Origin: Pseudomaricurvus sp033283175 | Lineage (GTDB): Bacteria; Pseudomonadota; Gammaproteobacteria; Pseudomonadales; Cellvibrionaceae | Assembly: GCA_033283175.1 (NCBI GenBank) | Contig: JAWMQM010000003.1 | Location: forward strand, 558,001-622,000 | Direction: 5' to 3' | DNA: 64,000 nucleotides | Part shown: positions 17,856-26,201 of the stretch, in pieces | Position numbering within the stretch: position 1 is the stretch's first letter | How the letters are laid out: each line of letters opens with the position of its first letter | Program-made: the position numbers and the translations under genes | The notes under the pieces: generated by a model | What the model saw: the letters and a program-made list of their open reading frames with translations, nothing else | Databases searched by the model: none | What the model was told of the DNA's origin: nothing

Positions 17856-17873
17856 TTAACTGACGATATGTTA
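17856..17873. promoter_or_regulatory. putative operator before the MFS transporter gene
   Basis: TTAACTGACGATATGTTA lies 106 bases before the transporter start. Read on the minus strand its core ACATAT-C-GTCAGT matches ACATAT-A-GTCAGT at 1195-1207, and its GTCAGTTA half matches that at 9556-9563. The recurrence suggests one regulator, perhaps the TetR encoded just upstream. Confidence 0.45.
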
Positions 17874-17932
17874 TTTATAGTGCTGCCAATACACAAGCGC
17901 TGGAGTGAGTATTTGTGCCTGAAGTGGGTGCC

Positions 17933-18601
17933 TCAGTGCTTCGCGGGCTCGTCGCTGACAAAGCGCACAAAGCGGCTTGCCAGAATATCGATCACCAGTG
18001 GGTCATCGGCGACACCCGATTGCAGTGCGGCGTGATTGCTCTGATCCAGTATTTCGTAGATCAACAGCCACGCTTCCAGCCATCGGCGCCGGTGTTCACG
18101 GCGGTTCTCCTGCAGTCTGAAGGCCGGGATGTTGTCCCCCAGCGCGGTGATCAAATTGGTGATCAAGGACTGCGCCTTTCTGGTGAAGCCCATATCTTCT
18201 GCGGTGATCTGGGTGAATACCCGCAGCAGCCCGCGATTGTTCTGGTCGGACTGAAACAGTTCGGTCAGCCAGGCGTTAACCACGTGAGGGTCGCTATAGT
18301 CCTGCTCGGCAATTTGCAGAAATCGGGGCTTGCTTTTCTCCGACTCCTGCTGAAACAACTGAATGGCCAGATCGGATTTGTCGGAGAAGTGTCGATAGAA
18401 AGTCATGCGACTGACGCCGGCAGACTTTGCGATGTCATCTACGGAAACCGCGAAGTAGCCGTCCTGCAAAAAGCGATGGGCTGCCGCGCCCAGTAATCGC
18501 CTGCGGCTGGCGAGCTTGCGTGAAGATGGCAGGTTATCAGAGTCCTCCTCCCGTACTGAGGCCAGGGAGGAGGAACCTTCCGGGAGGGGGGCTTTACTCA
18601 T
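17933..18601 (-). CDS. TetR/AcrR-family transcriptional regulator
   Basis: A 222-residue repressor. After a 35-residue polar tail the DNA-binding domain runs RRRLLGAAAHRFLQDGYFAVSVDDIAKSAGVSRMTFYRHFSDKSDL (about 35-80), with the recognition helix at GVSRMTFYRHF; the remaining alpha-helical domain would bind a ligand and dimerise. The ATG at 18601 lies one base after the TGA of the upstream amidohydrolase (18603), so the two genes are cotranscribed and translationally coupled. A longer in-frame start would lie inside that gene. Likely targets are the palindrome at 20398-20412 before its own operon and/or the GTCAGTTA-type sites before the MFS and Rieske genes; this is inference. Confidence 0.92.
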   Translation of the reverse strand: MSKAPLPEGSSSLASVREEDSDNLPSSRKLASRRRLLGAAAHRFLQDGYFAVSVDDIAKSAGVSRMTFYRHFSDKSDLAIQLFQQESEKSKPRFLQIAEQDYSDPHVVNAWLTELFQSDQNNRGLLRVFTQITAEDMGFTRKAQSLITNLITALGDNIPAFRLQENRREHRRRWLEAWLLIYEILDQSNHAALQSGVADDPLVIDILASRFVRFVSDEPAKH

Positions 18602-18602
18602 G

Positions 18603-20324
18603 TCAGGCCACCGTCTCAGGCTCAGGGTGCACAAAGTCCCCGGGGAAGCGGCCGGTTGCGGCACCGTTATCAAAGGTGGGCACACCATTAACCAGCGTGA
18701 TCAGCATGGGCGCAGCGGCGCGACTGTAGCGATAAGTCCTGCCGCCTTTGCCGTCCCAGACGTCCCAGACTTTCTCTTCCGGGCGACGTTCGACTTCATC
18801 CAGATTAAAGACGGTAACATCGGCAACCTTGCCAACCTTAATAAGACCGCGTCGATTCAGGCCGAAGAAGTCTGCCAGTTTACCGGTCATGACGTGCACG
18901 GCTTCCTCGATGGTCAGTAGCGGTTGGTCGCGGACGAACTCGGTCAGCAGAGAGATATTGTCACCGTAGCCGCAGAACATTTTACCGTGCGCGCCGCCGT
19001 CGGAAATGTTGCCCACCGAGCGGGGGTCTTTCAGCATCCGGACAAGAATATCCATGTTCTTTTCCCAGCTACGCTTGTGCAGCACGGATTCAGGACCGTT
19101 GTTATAGACCCACTGTGCCAGCGCATCGGATGCGTGTTCAATGCCGGTCTGCTGCATGTAGTCAGCCAGGGTAATACCCACCGGACCGTAGCCGGACTCA
19201 CTCTCTTTAAAGGTCAGGGCGCTGGGGTCGTGGAAATAGGAGTGGGCGTATTGGTTGTCCCAGGAGTCGCGGGCCCGCGCCAGCCACTGTGGGTCCAGCA
19301 GCAGGGCGTTCTTGGCCTCATAGCCACTGGTGTCGATAAGTTCCTGCCACACCTGATTACCGTTTTGTGCAAACACCAGTGAGCGGCTGAAGTTGATCAC
19401 AGAGGTGGGGGACTGGTGATGATAACCGGTCCAGTTATCCATGTTTTCGGCCTTGAAGCGCTCGTGCACCGCCAGCGATTGGTCAGCGATCTTTGACTGG
19501 AATTGCAGGGTAGGCACACCGGCCCACTGCAGGCGCACACCAGCTTCGTGAGCCAGCAAGCCCAGGCGCTCTGCCTGATCCGGTCCGGTCATGCGCATAA
19601 AGTGGTCGACAATAATCTGCACCGTGGCGCCCGGGTATTTAGCCACCACTTTCATCAGCGCCAGGTATTCAGCGTCATCTGCCTGTTGCGAGGGGAGAGG
19701 ACGGTCGTGCTTGTCGTAGTCCAGCTGGTTGGAGGAGAGCCCCATGGCACCAGCCTGCAAGGCGTCGTCCAGCAGTTCACACATCTGCGCGATTTCATGG
19801 TCGGTGGCGGACCGGTCCCAGGCAGCGTTGCCCATCACATACAGGCGCAGGGGGATGTGACCGCAAAAGGCAGCGAAGTGTACCGGGGTTCTGACGTTGC
19901 GCTGGAAGGAGGCCTTGTACTCGCTCCAGGTCTCCCAGTCCCAGGGAATGAGATTGGTCATGGGCTCTTCGGGAATATCTTCGAAGAAGTTGAATATATC
20001 AACAACGTCGCGCAGGGTCTCAGGCTTGGCGGGTGCCATGGAGAAGCCACAGTTACCGTTGATGGAAGTGGTAATGCCGTATGCCGCGGCTGGTTCCATC
20101 ATGGGGGACCACCAGACGCCAGCATCCCAGTGGTTGTGGGTCTCGATAAAGCCTGGAGTCACGTAGCAACCGGTAGCATCAACCACCCGCTCTCCCTGAG
20201 CGGCCGCCAGGTCGGGTCCAATCTCCTGAATCAAGCCTTTGTTGACCCGCACATCAGCCTTGTAGGCTGGTGCGCCGGAACCGTCTACCACGGTCCCTCC
20301 CTTGATCAGAATGCGAAACTCCAT
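18603..20324 (-). CDS. D-aminoacylase-like amidohydrolase (N-acyl-D-amino-acid deacylase family)
   Basis: A 573-residue cytoplasmic metal hydrolase. The N-terminal beta-sandwich begins FRILIKGGTVVDGSGAPAYKADV, followed by the metal motif H63-N-H65 in FIETHNHWD. Later markers are the IVDHFMR strand, the SDGGAHG loop that carries the catalytic aspartate, and the C-terminal GLIKVGKVADVTVFNLD segment. The family deacylates N-acyl-D-amino acids, but many members in marine Proteobacteria act on other amides or cyclic compounds, so the substrate is open. It is the first gene of an operon with the TetR gene, whose ATG follows its stop by one base. A 15-base perfect palindrome lies 73 bases upstream. 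Confidence 0.88.
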   Translation of the reverse strand: MEFRILIKGGTVVDGSGAPAYKADVRVNKGLIQEIGPDLAAAQGERVVDATGCYVTPGFIETHNHWDAGVWWSPMMEPAAAYGITTSINGNCGFSMAPAKPETLRDVVDIFNFFEDIPEEPMTNLIPWDWETWSEYKASFQRNVRTPVHFAAFCGHIPLRLYVMGNAAWDRSATDHEIAQMCELLDDALQAGAMGLSSNQLDYDKHDRPLPSQQADDAEYLALMKVVAKYPGATVQIIVDHFMRMTGPDQAERLGLLAHEAGVRLQWAGVPTLQFQSKIADQSLAVHERFKAENMDNWTGYHHQSPTSVINFSRSLVFAQNGNQVWQELIDTSGYEAKNALLLDPQWLARARDSWDNQYAHSYFHDPSALTFKESESGYGPVGITLADYMQQTGIEHASDALAQWVYNNGPESVLHKRSWEKNMDILVRMLKDPRSVGNISDGGAHGKMFCGYGDNISLLTEFVRDQPLLTIEEAVHVMTGKLADFFGLNRRGLIKVGKVADVTVFNLDEVERRPEEKVWDVWDGKGGRTYRYSRAAAPMLITLVNGVPTFDNGAATGRFPGDFVHPEPETVA

Positions 20325-20397
20325 GGCTGAATCCTCTCTCTGTATGTTGAACGCCGTAGTGACTGATTTTGGATAGTCGGGGGATGTTATTTTTAAT

Positions 20398-20412
20398 GTT
20401 ACACCGTGTAAC
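20398..20412. promoter_or_regulatory. perfect palindromic operator GTTACAC-C-GTGTAAC
   Basis: A 7+1+7 perfect inverted repeat, 73 bases before the start of the amidohydrolase-TetR operon and immediately next to TATAAC/TTATAA sequence that can be a -10 box. Size and position fit autoregulation by the TetR at 17933. Confidence 0.6.
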
Positions 20413-20671
20413 AGTTATAATGCTGGCACTGATTGAGGCATATATCAATAGTTGTTGACGGGTAATCAGTTTTTGGGGCTGTATCAGTGTAAGAGTCGAC
20501 CAGCTTGCAGGAGCGACAGGTGTTCGATGGAAGGGAGGAGATACGTCGGTGGCTGCCTGGGCGCTACAAAACACTGGAACTCGGATTTTTTATGTTGGTG
20601 TTTTTATATTAAATCTCATTTAAATCAATAAGATATTATTTGCACAACCCTTACTGGGGGTGGTGGTGGTC

Positions 20672-20696
20672 GATTCAAATCCGGCCACTCCGACCA
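20672..20696 (+). pseudogene. tRNA-like 3' end remnant (tRNA-Pro-like acceptor end)
   Basis: The sequence ends with TTCAAAT (T-loop consensus), a partly paired T-stem, then CACTCCG-A-CCA, which has the layout of acceptor-stem 3' strand, discriminator base and CCA. CACTCCGACCA matches the end of proline tRNAs that start CGGAGTG. There is no tRNA 5' half upstream (the preceding 80 bases are AT-rich), and the T-stem closing pair is broken, so this is a fragment. A good terminator follows 8 bases later, as after a real tRNA gene. Such fragments are left where an element integrates at a tRNA 3' end. No integrase is present nearby. Confidence 0.45.
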
Positions 20697-20704
20697 TACA
20701 AATA

Positions 20705-20732
20705 AAAAGGCCACCCAATCGGGTGACCTTTT
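20705..20732. terminator. bidirectional intrinsic terminator
   Basis: Stem AAAAGG-c-CACCC (20705-20716) pairs with GGGTG-a-CCTTTT (20721-20732) around the loop AATC, with one internal mismatch. U-tracts are present on both strands. It follows the tRNA-like fragment on the plus strand and also lies downstream of the minus-strand gene ending at 20887. Confidence 0.85.
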
Positions 20733-20886
20733 GCGTTTAGGCGGTTGCTGGATGGGTTCAAGTGAACGTCGCGGTTTACAAAACGGCAGGAGAGCCTTTT
20801 CCGCTGCTGGCAGCTGCCTTTATCCAATCGAACACTGCAGCTCGGAAAAGACGCTTTACGCAGCGCGGGCTATTCCCTTACCAGGG

Positions 20887-21804
20887 TCAAATGAAATCAG
20901 TAAGTGGTGCAAGTACCACCGAGCTGTTTGAATAGAGCGTATAGGCCACCTGTCCATCGCATGCGTCAATGCCGTGAGGAAAGTCAGCCACTTGGGTTTT
21001 CTTGAGAAGTTTGATCTTTTTGTCCTCAATCTTAAAGCTGACAATGTATCCACAATTGTCAGCGCCGTCCTGAATGGTAATCAGGTGCACATCTTGATCA
21101 CGAATGTAAATATGTCCATCCGTTTGTGTGTGAGTAAACTGAAATTCATCAAGTAAAACCAGGGCATTGGCCGCTCTTTCATACAATGCAAAATAGCTGT
21201 AGCCGGTAATGCCTTTGTGCCACTTGATATCCTGTCCCATGACATAGAGATTTTCATGGCGACCGAGAGTTTTGACCCGCCGTTCATTGAAATTGTTGTA
21301 AGTAAGGTATTCTGTTTCACCGCTTTTATAATTTATGCAGGCGATCTGGTCCGTGTGGATGGGGCCAAGTAACAGTGAGTCTTGATCTGCATAGCAACCA
21401 TGGTATCTGTCTGTGCCGACGGATTTGATTTCGTCGACAATCAATTCATTGTCCTGAACACGAACCTTTGCTGCCCGATCAGTAAAAGATGAGATGTAAA
21501 CACTGTCCCCGTGTATCGTCATAAGATCAGGGTGAAAGTGGCCACGTTTTGACCCGGTGTCAGAAATTTCCAGCTCTGAAATAATGCGATGGTGTGGTTC
21601 ACTGATATCAACCAAATACAGGCGGGCCGCAGCTCGATGAGCTACGAGTAACGTGTCGGCATGGATAAATTTGACATCAGTGAGACTGGACAGGCGTCTT
21701 TTCTGATAAAAATCAAAGTAACCTTGCCGCCAGCTGACCCTGTCCTTCAGAAGCAGCCGTTTACGGGGAACCCACTGTTTGATGGAAAACTCTAGATGTT
21801 TCAT
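20887..21804 (-). CDS. hypothetical protein, possibly beta-propeller-like
   Basis: A 305-residue protein I do not recognise. It has no signal peptide and no membrane segment. Short beta-rich repeats with patterns such as ADTLLVAHRAAARLYLVDIS, GDSVYISSFTDRAAKV, QDSLLLGPIHTDQIACINYKSG and DGQVAYTLYSNSSVVLAPL recur every 40-50 residues, suggesting a WD40/YVTN-like propeller of five or six blades. Cys residues are few. Base composition is clearly lower in GC than its neighbours, and it stands alone between the tRNA-like remnant and a 296-base gap without genes, so it could be acquired. On the minus strand it would end at the bidirectional terminator 20705-20732. The start at 21804 has weak ribosome-binding support. 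Confidence 0.65.
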   Translation of the reverse strand: MKHLEFSIKQWVPRKRLLLKDRVSWRQGYFDFYQKRRLSSLTDVKFIHADTLLVAHRAAARLYLVDISEPHHRIISELEISDTGSKRGHFHPDLMTIHGDSVYISSFTDRAAKVRVQDNELIVDEIKSVGTDRYHGCYADQDSLLLGPIHTDQIACINYKSGETEYLTYNNFNERRVKTLGRHENLYVMGQDIKWHKGITGYSYFALYERAANALVLLDEFQFTHTQTDGHIYIRDQDVHLITIQDGADNCGYIVSFKIEDKKIKLLKKTQVADFPHGIDACDGQVAYTLYSNSSVVLAPLTDFI

Positions 21805-22100
21805 ACGTTCGTTGGCTGGCTATCCTTAGCGCCTGTATGCCCCTGCAGGAAAAACAGGCGTTGTATAAAGCGCTATATACTTTAAATACAGGGTTGGATT
21901 TTCGGAGAGTATTGTAGCCTTTCTTTGGCTTGAAGAAACCTGCCTGACATCCAATTTGTTCTTGAACGGCAAGATCTTCCTGATCATTGCTCCGGTGTTT
22001 AAGTGGTTTGAACATCAACCTTTCGTGCCGAGCACAGTTTCTGATGTCGGGGTTATACCAACGATTTTCCTTTGCGGGCCACATGAGTCGAGGCCATTAT

Positions 22101-23519
22101 CTACCGCGCTTGCGCGGCTGTGGACAAGCTTCGCTGGCGCCAGCTTCCGCGGGTATACAGCAAATAGGTCAGTAATGCTGACGTGATCGAGCTGACAGGG
22201 AAAGACCACCACAGCGCGTCGCCCTGCAGAACCGGATAAAGTATCGCATAGAAGCCGAGGCGTACCGGGTAGAGCGCCAGCAGCTGGATAATCAGCGGTG
22301 CCCACACCACGCCATAGGCGCGCATTGTTCCCGACAAGACCATCATCGCCCCCATGATGATATAGGACCAGGTGACCAGGTTCTGGATGTGTTGCGCCAC
22401 GGCTAATGCCGGGCTGTCGCTGCCCAGGAACAGTGCCAGCAATGGGCGTGATGCCATGACAATCACGCTGGTGAGCAGGCCGGTCATCACCAGATTGGCC
22501 AGCATGCCGATCCGGGTGATTTCGTTCACCCGGTCGTGCTGGCCGGCTCCCATGTTCTGGGCGACCATCGCACTAATCGCTGAGCTGATGGCGAACGCCG
22601 GCATTTGCAGGAAATTCCACAGTTGCATGGAAGCCCCATAGGCGGCCGTGGCATCCAGGCCTTCGCGATTGACCAGGCCTATCGCAACCACCTGGGAAGA
22701 CGAGACCAGCAGCATCTGTGCGCTCATGGGGACGCCCTTGCTGACGATATAGGCGAGATCGTCCCGGCGTGGTATCAGAAAGCCGAGTTCGGGCCCGCGC
22801 AGGCGCAATGGCAGGTCGTGGCCGTAGAGCCGGTAGAGGATCAGCAGCACGCCGCCGAAGTTGGCCAGCCCCGTCGCCAGCGCCGAGCCGGTAATGCCCA
22901 GGGCAGGTAGCGGCCCGATGCCAAGGATCAGAAGGGGGTTGAGCACGATGTCGAGGGCCACGGTAAGGATCATGGCGTGCAACGGTGTTTTCGAATCGCC
23001 GGTACCGCGCAGGCCCATACCGAGCATCATCGACAGTGTGCCCAGGGGCAGAGTCACAAAGATCACCCGCAGATAGGCGTCCGCCTGCTCCAGGCTGGCC
23101 TCGGGCGTGGCCATCAGGTTCAGCAGCGTGAGTGAGAGAAACCAGCCGCCGGCGCCAACCAGCAGAGCGATGATCAGGCAGAAACCCACACCGCTGCCAA
23201 AGGTACGGCGCGCCGCCACAATATTGCGTGCACCAAAATGCTGGCCCACGCGGATGGTGGTGGCATTGCCCAGGCCGAATATGGCGGCGAACAGCAGGAA
23301 CATAACGACGTTGGCGTTGGCGGTGGCGGCCAGCGCGCTTTCGCCGATCAGGCGACCCACCCAGATGGCATTGATCGAGCCGTTGAGGGTCTGGATCACA
23401 TTGCCGATCAGCATTGGGATCGAGAAACTGACCAGGGTACGCAAGATGGGTCCCTGGGTCAGGTCGCCCCGGCGCGCTGTGCTCGTCAGGGATTGCTCAG
23501 AAGGAGAGCTGTCGTTCAC
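22101..23519 (-). CDS. MATE-family multidrug/toxin efflux transporter
   Basis: A 472-residue inner-membrane antiporter with two six-helix halves. The N-terminal half carries FSIPMLIGNVIQTLNGSINAIWVGRLIG and the second half the related KGVPMSAQMLLVSSSQVVAIGLVN, the internal repeat typical of NorM/DinF-like carriers, which export cationic compounds against Na+ or H+. Its start is GTG 23519 and overlaps the stop of the upstream VOC gene by four bases (GTGA), so translation is coupled. The 296 bases between this gene's stop and the next gene on the left (21804) hold nothing convincing. Substrate not known. Confidence 0.92.
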   Translation of the reverse strand: MNDSSPSEQSLTSTARRGDLTQGPILRTLVSFSIPMLIGNVIQTLNGSINAIWVGRLIGESALAATANANVVMFLLFAAIFGLGNATTIRVGQHFGARNIVAARRTFGSGVGFCLIIALLVGAGGWFLSLTLLNLMATPEASLEQADAYLRVIFVTLPLGTLSMMLGMGLRGTGDSKTPLHAMILTVALDIVLNPLLILGIGPLPALGITGSALATGLANFGGVLLILYRLYGHDLPLRLRGPELGFLIPRRDDLAYIVSKGVPMSAQMLLVSSSQVVAIGLVNREGLDATAAYGASMQLWNFLQMPAFAISSAISAMVAQNMGAGQHDRVNEITRIGMLANLVMTGLLTSVIVMASRPLLALFLGSDSPALAVAQHIQNLVTWSYIIMGAMMVLSGTMRAYGVVWAPLIIQLLALYPVRLGFYAILYPVLQGDALWWSFPVSSITSALLTYLLYTRGSWRQRSLSTAAQAR

Positions 23520-24025
23520 GGTTTGATGCCGCCGCGCTGTACCAGTTCGAGCTGGTTGCCGTTGGGGTCGGTGACATGCGCGACGGCCATATCGTATTGT
23601 GCCAGCAGCCTGACGGGTGCCGCGAGCGGATAGCCGGCGGCCGTCAGCCGTTCAGTCAGTGCGGTAATGTCAGGCACCAGAATGGTCAGACGGGCAGGCC
23701 CGCAGTGCCTTTGCCCGGGTACTGCGGCGCCGAGTGGTTTCTGGCACAGCAAGACGGGCCCACCGCCGGGAAACTGCAGCACCAGTTCGTTGGGACCGGC
23801 CCCGGCCCCGGCTGCCACTGTCATGCCCAGGCCCCTGGTGTAAAAGTCGGTGGAGCGTTCAAAGTCGCCACACGTCATGGATGTGCCCATGAGGGTCATG
23901 GCCGTTACTGGTACAGCAGGCTGAGCCGTAGTGGCGGACTGCAGGGCGCTCGCGGTTACTCCCCATACGCACAACACCCCGGCCATCATCCACAACAGAC
24001 CGATTTTCAGGTTCGCGCTCTGCAT
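23516..24025 (-). CDS. secreted VOC-superfamily (glyoxalase/bleomycin-resistance fold) protein
   Basis: A 169-residue protein with an N-terminal signal peptide (about 1-28, LLWMMAGVLCVWGVTASA) and a single VOC domain of two beta-alpha-beta-beta-beta units. The first unit begins MTLMGTSMTCGDFERSTDFYTRGLGM and the second ends AHVTDPNGNQLELVQRG, where the glutamate of LELV is a usual metal ligand. An exported VOC protein is unusual; most act in the cytoplasm. Its stop overlaps the GTG of the MATE pump and it starts 32 bases after the cytochrome c stop, so cytochrome c, VOC and MATE appear to be one operon. Function unknown; binding or modification of a compound handled by the pump is a guess. 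Confidence 0.85.
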   Translation of the reverse strand: MQSANLKIGLLWMMAGVLCVWGVTASALQSATTAQPAVPVTAMTLMGTSMTCGDFERSTDFYTRGLGMTVAAGAGAGPNELVLQFPGGGPVLLCQKPLGAAVPGQRHCGPARLTILVPDITALTERLTAAGYPLAAPVRLLAQYDMAVAHVTDPNGNQLELVQRGGIKP

Positions 24026-24057
24026 GTTTCTGTCTCTCGTGATCTGTGGTTGGGTGT

Positions 24058-25332
24058 TCAGCGTTGCGCGTTGACCTGCTGAGGGCTGACGGCACTGGCG
24101 CGGTTACCAAAACTGTTGCGCAGGTAGGTGCTTACCGCGGCAATATCCTGGTCCGACAAACGTTTCCCCATCATCTTCATGCGCGAGCGGTCGGCGATAA
24201 ACGGCGCCGGTGGCAGGTGCGGGCCGTAAAGGATGACATTGATCAGTGACGACGGATCGGGCGCGTTGACTATGGCGTTGCCGGCCAGTGGCAGTCCGAG
24301 AATGCTGTCACCCAGGCCGTCGGGCAGGTGACAGGAGCCGCAGTGAACCGTATAGACCACCTCACCGGCGGCCAGGGTTTTGGCATCCACGGCGGCGCCG
24401 GGCGATTGTGCGTTGGCCGGTATGCCCTGCAGGTAGGTGGCAATGGCACGGGTATCGGTGTCGCTGAGGTGACTGGTGGAGTTCAGGATCACTTCGTTCA
24501 TGGGACCGTGTACCACAGAGCGGTTGGTGAGGCCGGTTTTCAGGTAGCCGCTGATGTCGTCCGCGCTCCAGCTGGCCAGGCCGCTCGGTGACGGAGTGAG
24601 ATTGACCGCAGCCCAGGGGCGATAGTTGCCGAGTTTGACCTTGTCCAGATACACGCCACCGGTCAGTGCCAGGTGTTGTTGCTCGGCGCCCAGCAGATTG
24701 CGGGGCGTGTGGCAGGCGCCACAGTGTCCGGGCCCCTGAACCAGATAGGCGCCGCGATTCCATTCTGCCGATTTGCTGTCATTGGCAACGTAGCTCTCAG
24801 GGTTGTGAAACAAACCTTTCCAGAAAGACAGCAGTGGCCGCAGGTTAAAGGGGAAGTTGAGATCATTGGCGGGTGGTGAGCCGGCTACCGGTTCCAGTGT
24901 CTTCAGATACAGGTACAGCGAGCCGATATCGGCGTCTGACAGTTTGGCAAAGGCGGTATAGGGAAAGGCAGGATAGAGATGGCTGCCATCCGGGCGGATG
25001 CCGTGTTTCATGGAGCGGTAGAAGTCGGCAAAGCTCCAGGCGCCTATACCGGTATCTTTGTCACTGGAAATGTTGGTGGAGTAGAGGGTGCCAAACGGCG
25101 TTTTGAATTCCACGCCCCCGGCATAGGGATGGTCGGCGTCGACGCTATGGCAGCTGGCGCAGTTGCCGGCGCGGGCCAGGTACTCGCCCTGCGTGGCGCT
25201 GGCAGCGAGGGTAGCGAGATCGGGCGCCGGGGCGGCGGTGCTGTCGGGGTATTTGAGTAGCAGTGCGGTGAATGCGGCGATACCGGTCAATGCCAGTGCA
25301 AGGCCGCCGAACTTTCGGGTTAAACGGGCCAT
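24058..25332 (-). CDS. triheme membrane-anchored cytochrome c (dehydrogenase subunit type)
   Basis: A 424-residue periplasmic electron carrier with three haem c sites: C58-A-S-C61-H, C204-G-A-C207-H and C331-G-S-C334-H. An N-terminal hydrophobic segment (about 9-27) serves as signal/anchor. Three tandem cytochrome c domains in about 420 residues is the architecture of the cytochrome subunit of membrane-bound alcohol, gluconate and sorbitol dehydrogenases, which passes electrons from a flavo- or quinoprotein to ubiquinone. No such dehydrogenase lies next to it; a GMC flavoprotein with its small subunit sits 24 kb away at 48427-50791. ATG 25332 has GGAGAGG upstream, so longer forms are rejected. 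It starts the cytochrome-VOC-MATE operon. Confidence 0.92.
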   Translation of the reverse strand: MARLTRKFGGLALALTGIAAFTALLLKYPDSTAAPAPDLATLAASATQGEYLARAGNCASCHSVDADHPYAGGVEFKTPFGTLYSTNISSDKDTGIGAWSFADFYRSMKHGIRPDGSHLYPAFPYTAFAKLSDADIGSLYLYLKTLEPVAGSPPANDLNFPFNLRPLLSFWKGLFHNPESYVANDSKSAEWNRGAYLVQGPGHCGACHTPRNLLGAEQQHLALTGGVYLDKVKLGNYRPWAAVNLTPSPSGLASWSADDISGYLKTGLTNRSVVHGPMNEVILNSTSHLSDTDTRAIATYLQGIPANAQSPGAAVDAKTLAAGEVVYTVHCGSCHLPDGLGDSILGLPLAGNAIVNAPDPSSLINVILYGPHLPPAPFIADRSRMKMMGKRLSDQDIAAVSTYLRNSFGNRASAVSPQQVNAQR

Positions 25333-25417
25333 CAAGCCTCTCCGTGTTATTGCTTTTATGGAAAGTGGGTTGTGTTCAGTGTGTGAATATTCGCTGTAAG
25401 AGCGATCAGTAGCCGCT

Positions 25418-26026
25418 TCAGGGTGGTGTTGTCTCCGCAGCGACGCTGGCACTCATTGTGGTAGCCGGGCAGGGGATGCCGGCGAGCTTGAGCCATTCCA
25501 GGGAGCGCTCGCACAGGTACTGCTCGGCATCCGGATACTCGCTGGAGAGCCAGGCAAAAATACTGCCTGTCAGGTGGGCGCCAAATGCGGCGGCGGCGGA
25601 CTCTGAAGAAATCCTGGTTGGCGGCATTACCTCCAGAATGGCCTGCCGTAATGCTTGTCCCCGTTTCCACTCCAGTTTGGCCAGCTCGCCGTTTTTAATC
25701 TTGTCTGAGTGATCGGAAAAGAACGCCGATGAACCGCGGCGACTGCGCAGGTGTCGGCCAATAAAGCTGGCGATGGCGAGCAGGCCGGTCCCGTCCGGGT
25801 CTTTGGGAAGGGTGGTTAACTGCTGAATAAAGCGTTCTACGCTGCGTTCTACCAGCAGCTCTTTCAGCGCTTCGGTGCTGTTAAAGCGCAGGATAATGGC
25901 GGCTCGGGAGAGTCCAACCCGCTTGGCGACTTCGGCAATGGAAAACATGGCCGAGCCACGCTCCGACAGTACGGCTTGGGCTGTTTGAAGAATCGCTTCA
26001 TCGCTCACAGAGGGTGTTCTTGCCAT
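25418..26026 (-). CDS. TetR/AcrR-family transcriptional regulator
   Basis: A 202-residue repressor. The HTH domain is at about 8-52: DEAILQTAQAVLSERGSAMFSIAEVAKRVGLSRAAIILRFNS, with recognition helix GLSRAAIILRF. The C-terminal ligand-binding domain ends in a Thr/Ala-rich tail. It lies between the cytochrome c operon (same strand, 85 bases downstream) and the divergent DUF1592/DUF1552 operon, whose promoter holds two copies of a CTAACA-x4-GGT-type site. It probably controls that promoter and its own. Confidence 0.92.
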   Translation of the reverse strand: MARTPSVSDEAILQTAQAVLSERGSAMFSIAEVAKRVGLSRAAIILRFNSTEALKELLVERSVERFIQQLTTLPKDPDGTGLLAIASFIGRHLRSRRGSSAFFSDHSDKIKNGELAKLEWKRGQALRQAILEVMPPTRISSESAAAAFGAHLTGSIFAWLSSEYPDAEQYLCERSLEWLKLAGIPCPATTMSASVAAETTPP

Positions 26027-26128
26027 AGTGGGGCGTCCGGTAGGTTGGCAGTGGCTAAAGGTAAGCCGTACACAGTCGCGGCTTAACCAATATTAACGTG
26101 GCTCAGGTGCCACCTTGGAGTTAACTGG

Positions 26129-26176
26129 TTGACAATACTAACAGTGGTGTCAGAATAAATCTAACACTATGGTTAG
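26129..26176 (+). promoter_or_regulatory. promoter with duplicated operator, DUF1592/DUF1552 operon
   Basis: TTGACA (26129-26134) is a consensus -35 box, with GAATAA (26153-26158) a possible -10 at 18 bases. Two related 16-base sites overlap and follow the core: CTAACAGTGGTGTCAG (26138-26153) and CTAACACTATGGTTAG (26161-26176), the second with perfect 5-base arms. Starts are 23 bases apart. Placement is that of a repressor site for the divergently encoded TetR. Confidence 0.6.
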
Positions 26177-26201
26177 TTATTTACAGTTGGTCGGAATAAT
26201 A

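Noticed and set aside
21761..22084. 107-codon minus-strand frame between the propeller-like gene and the MATE gene
   Set aside because: Overlaps the start of the propeller-like gene, mixed composition, no motif and no ribosome-binding site.
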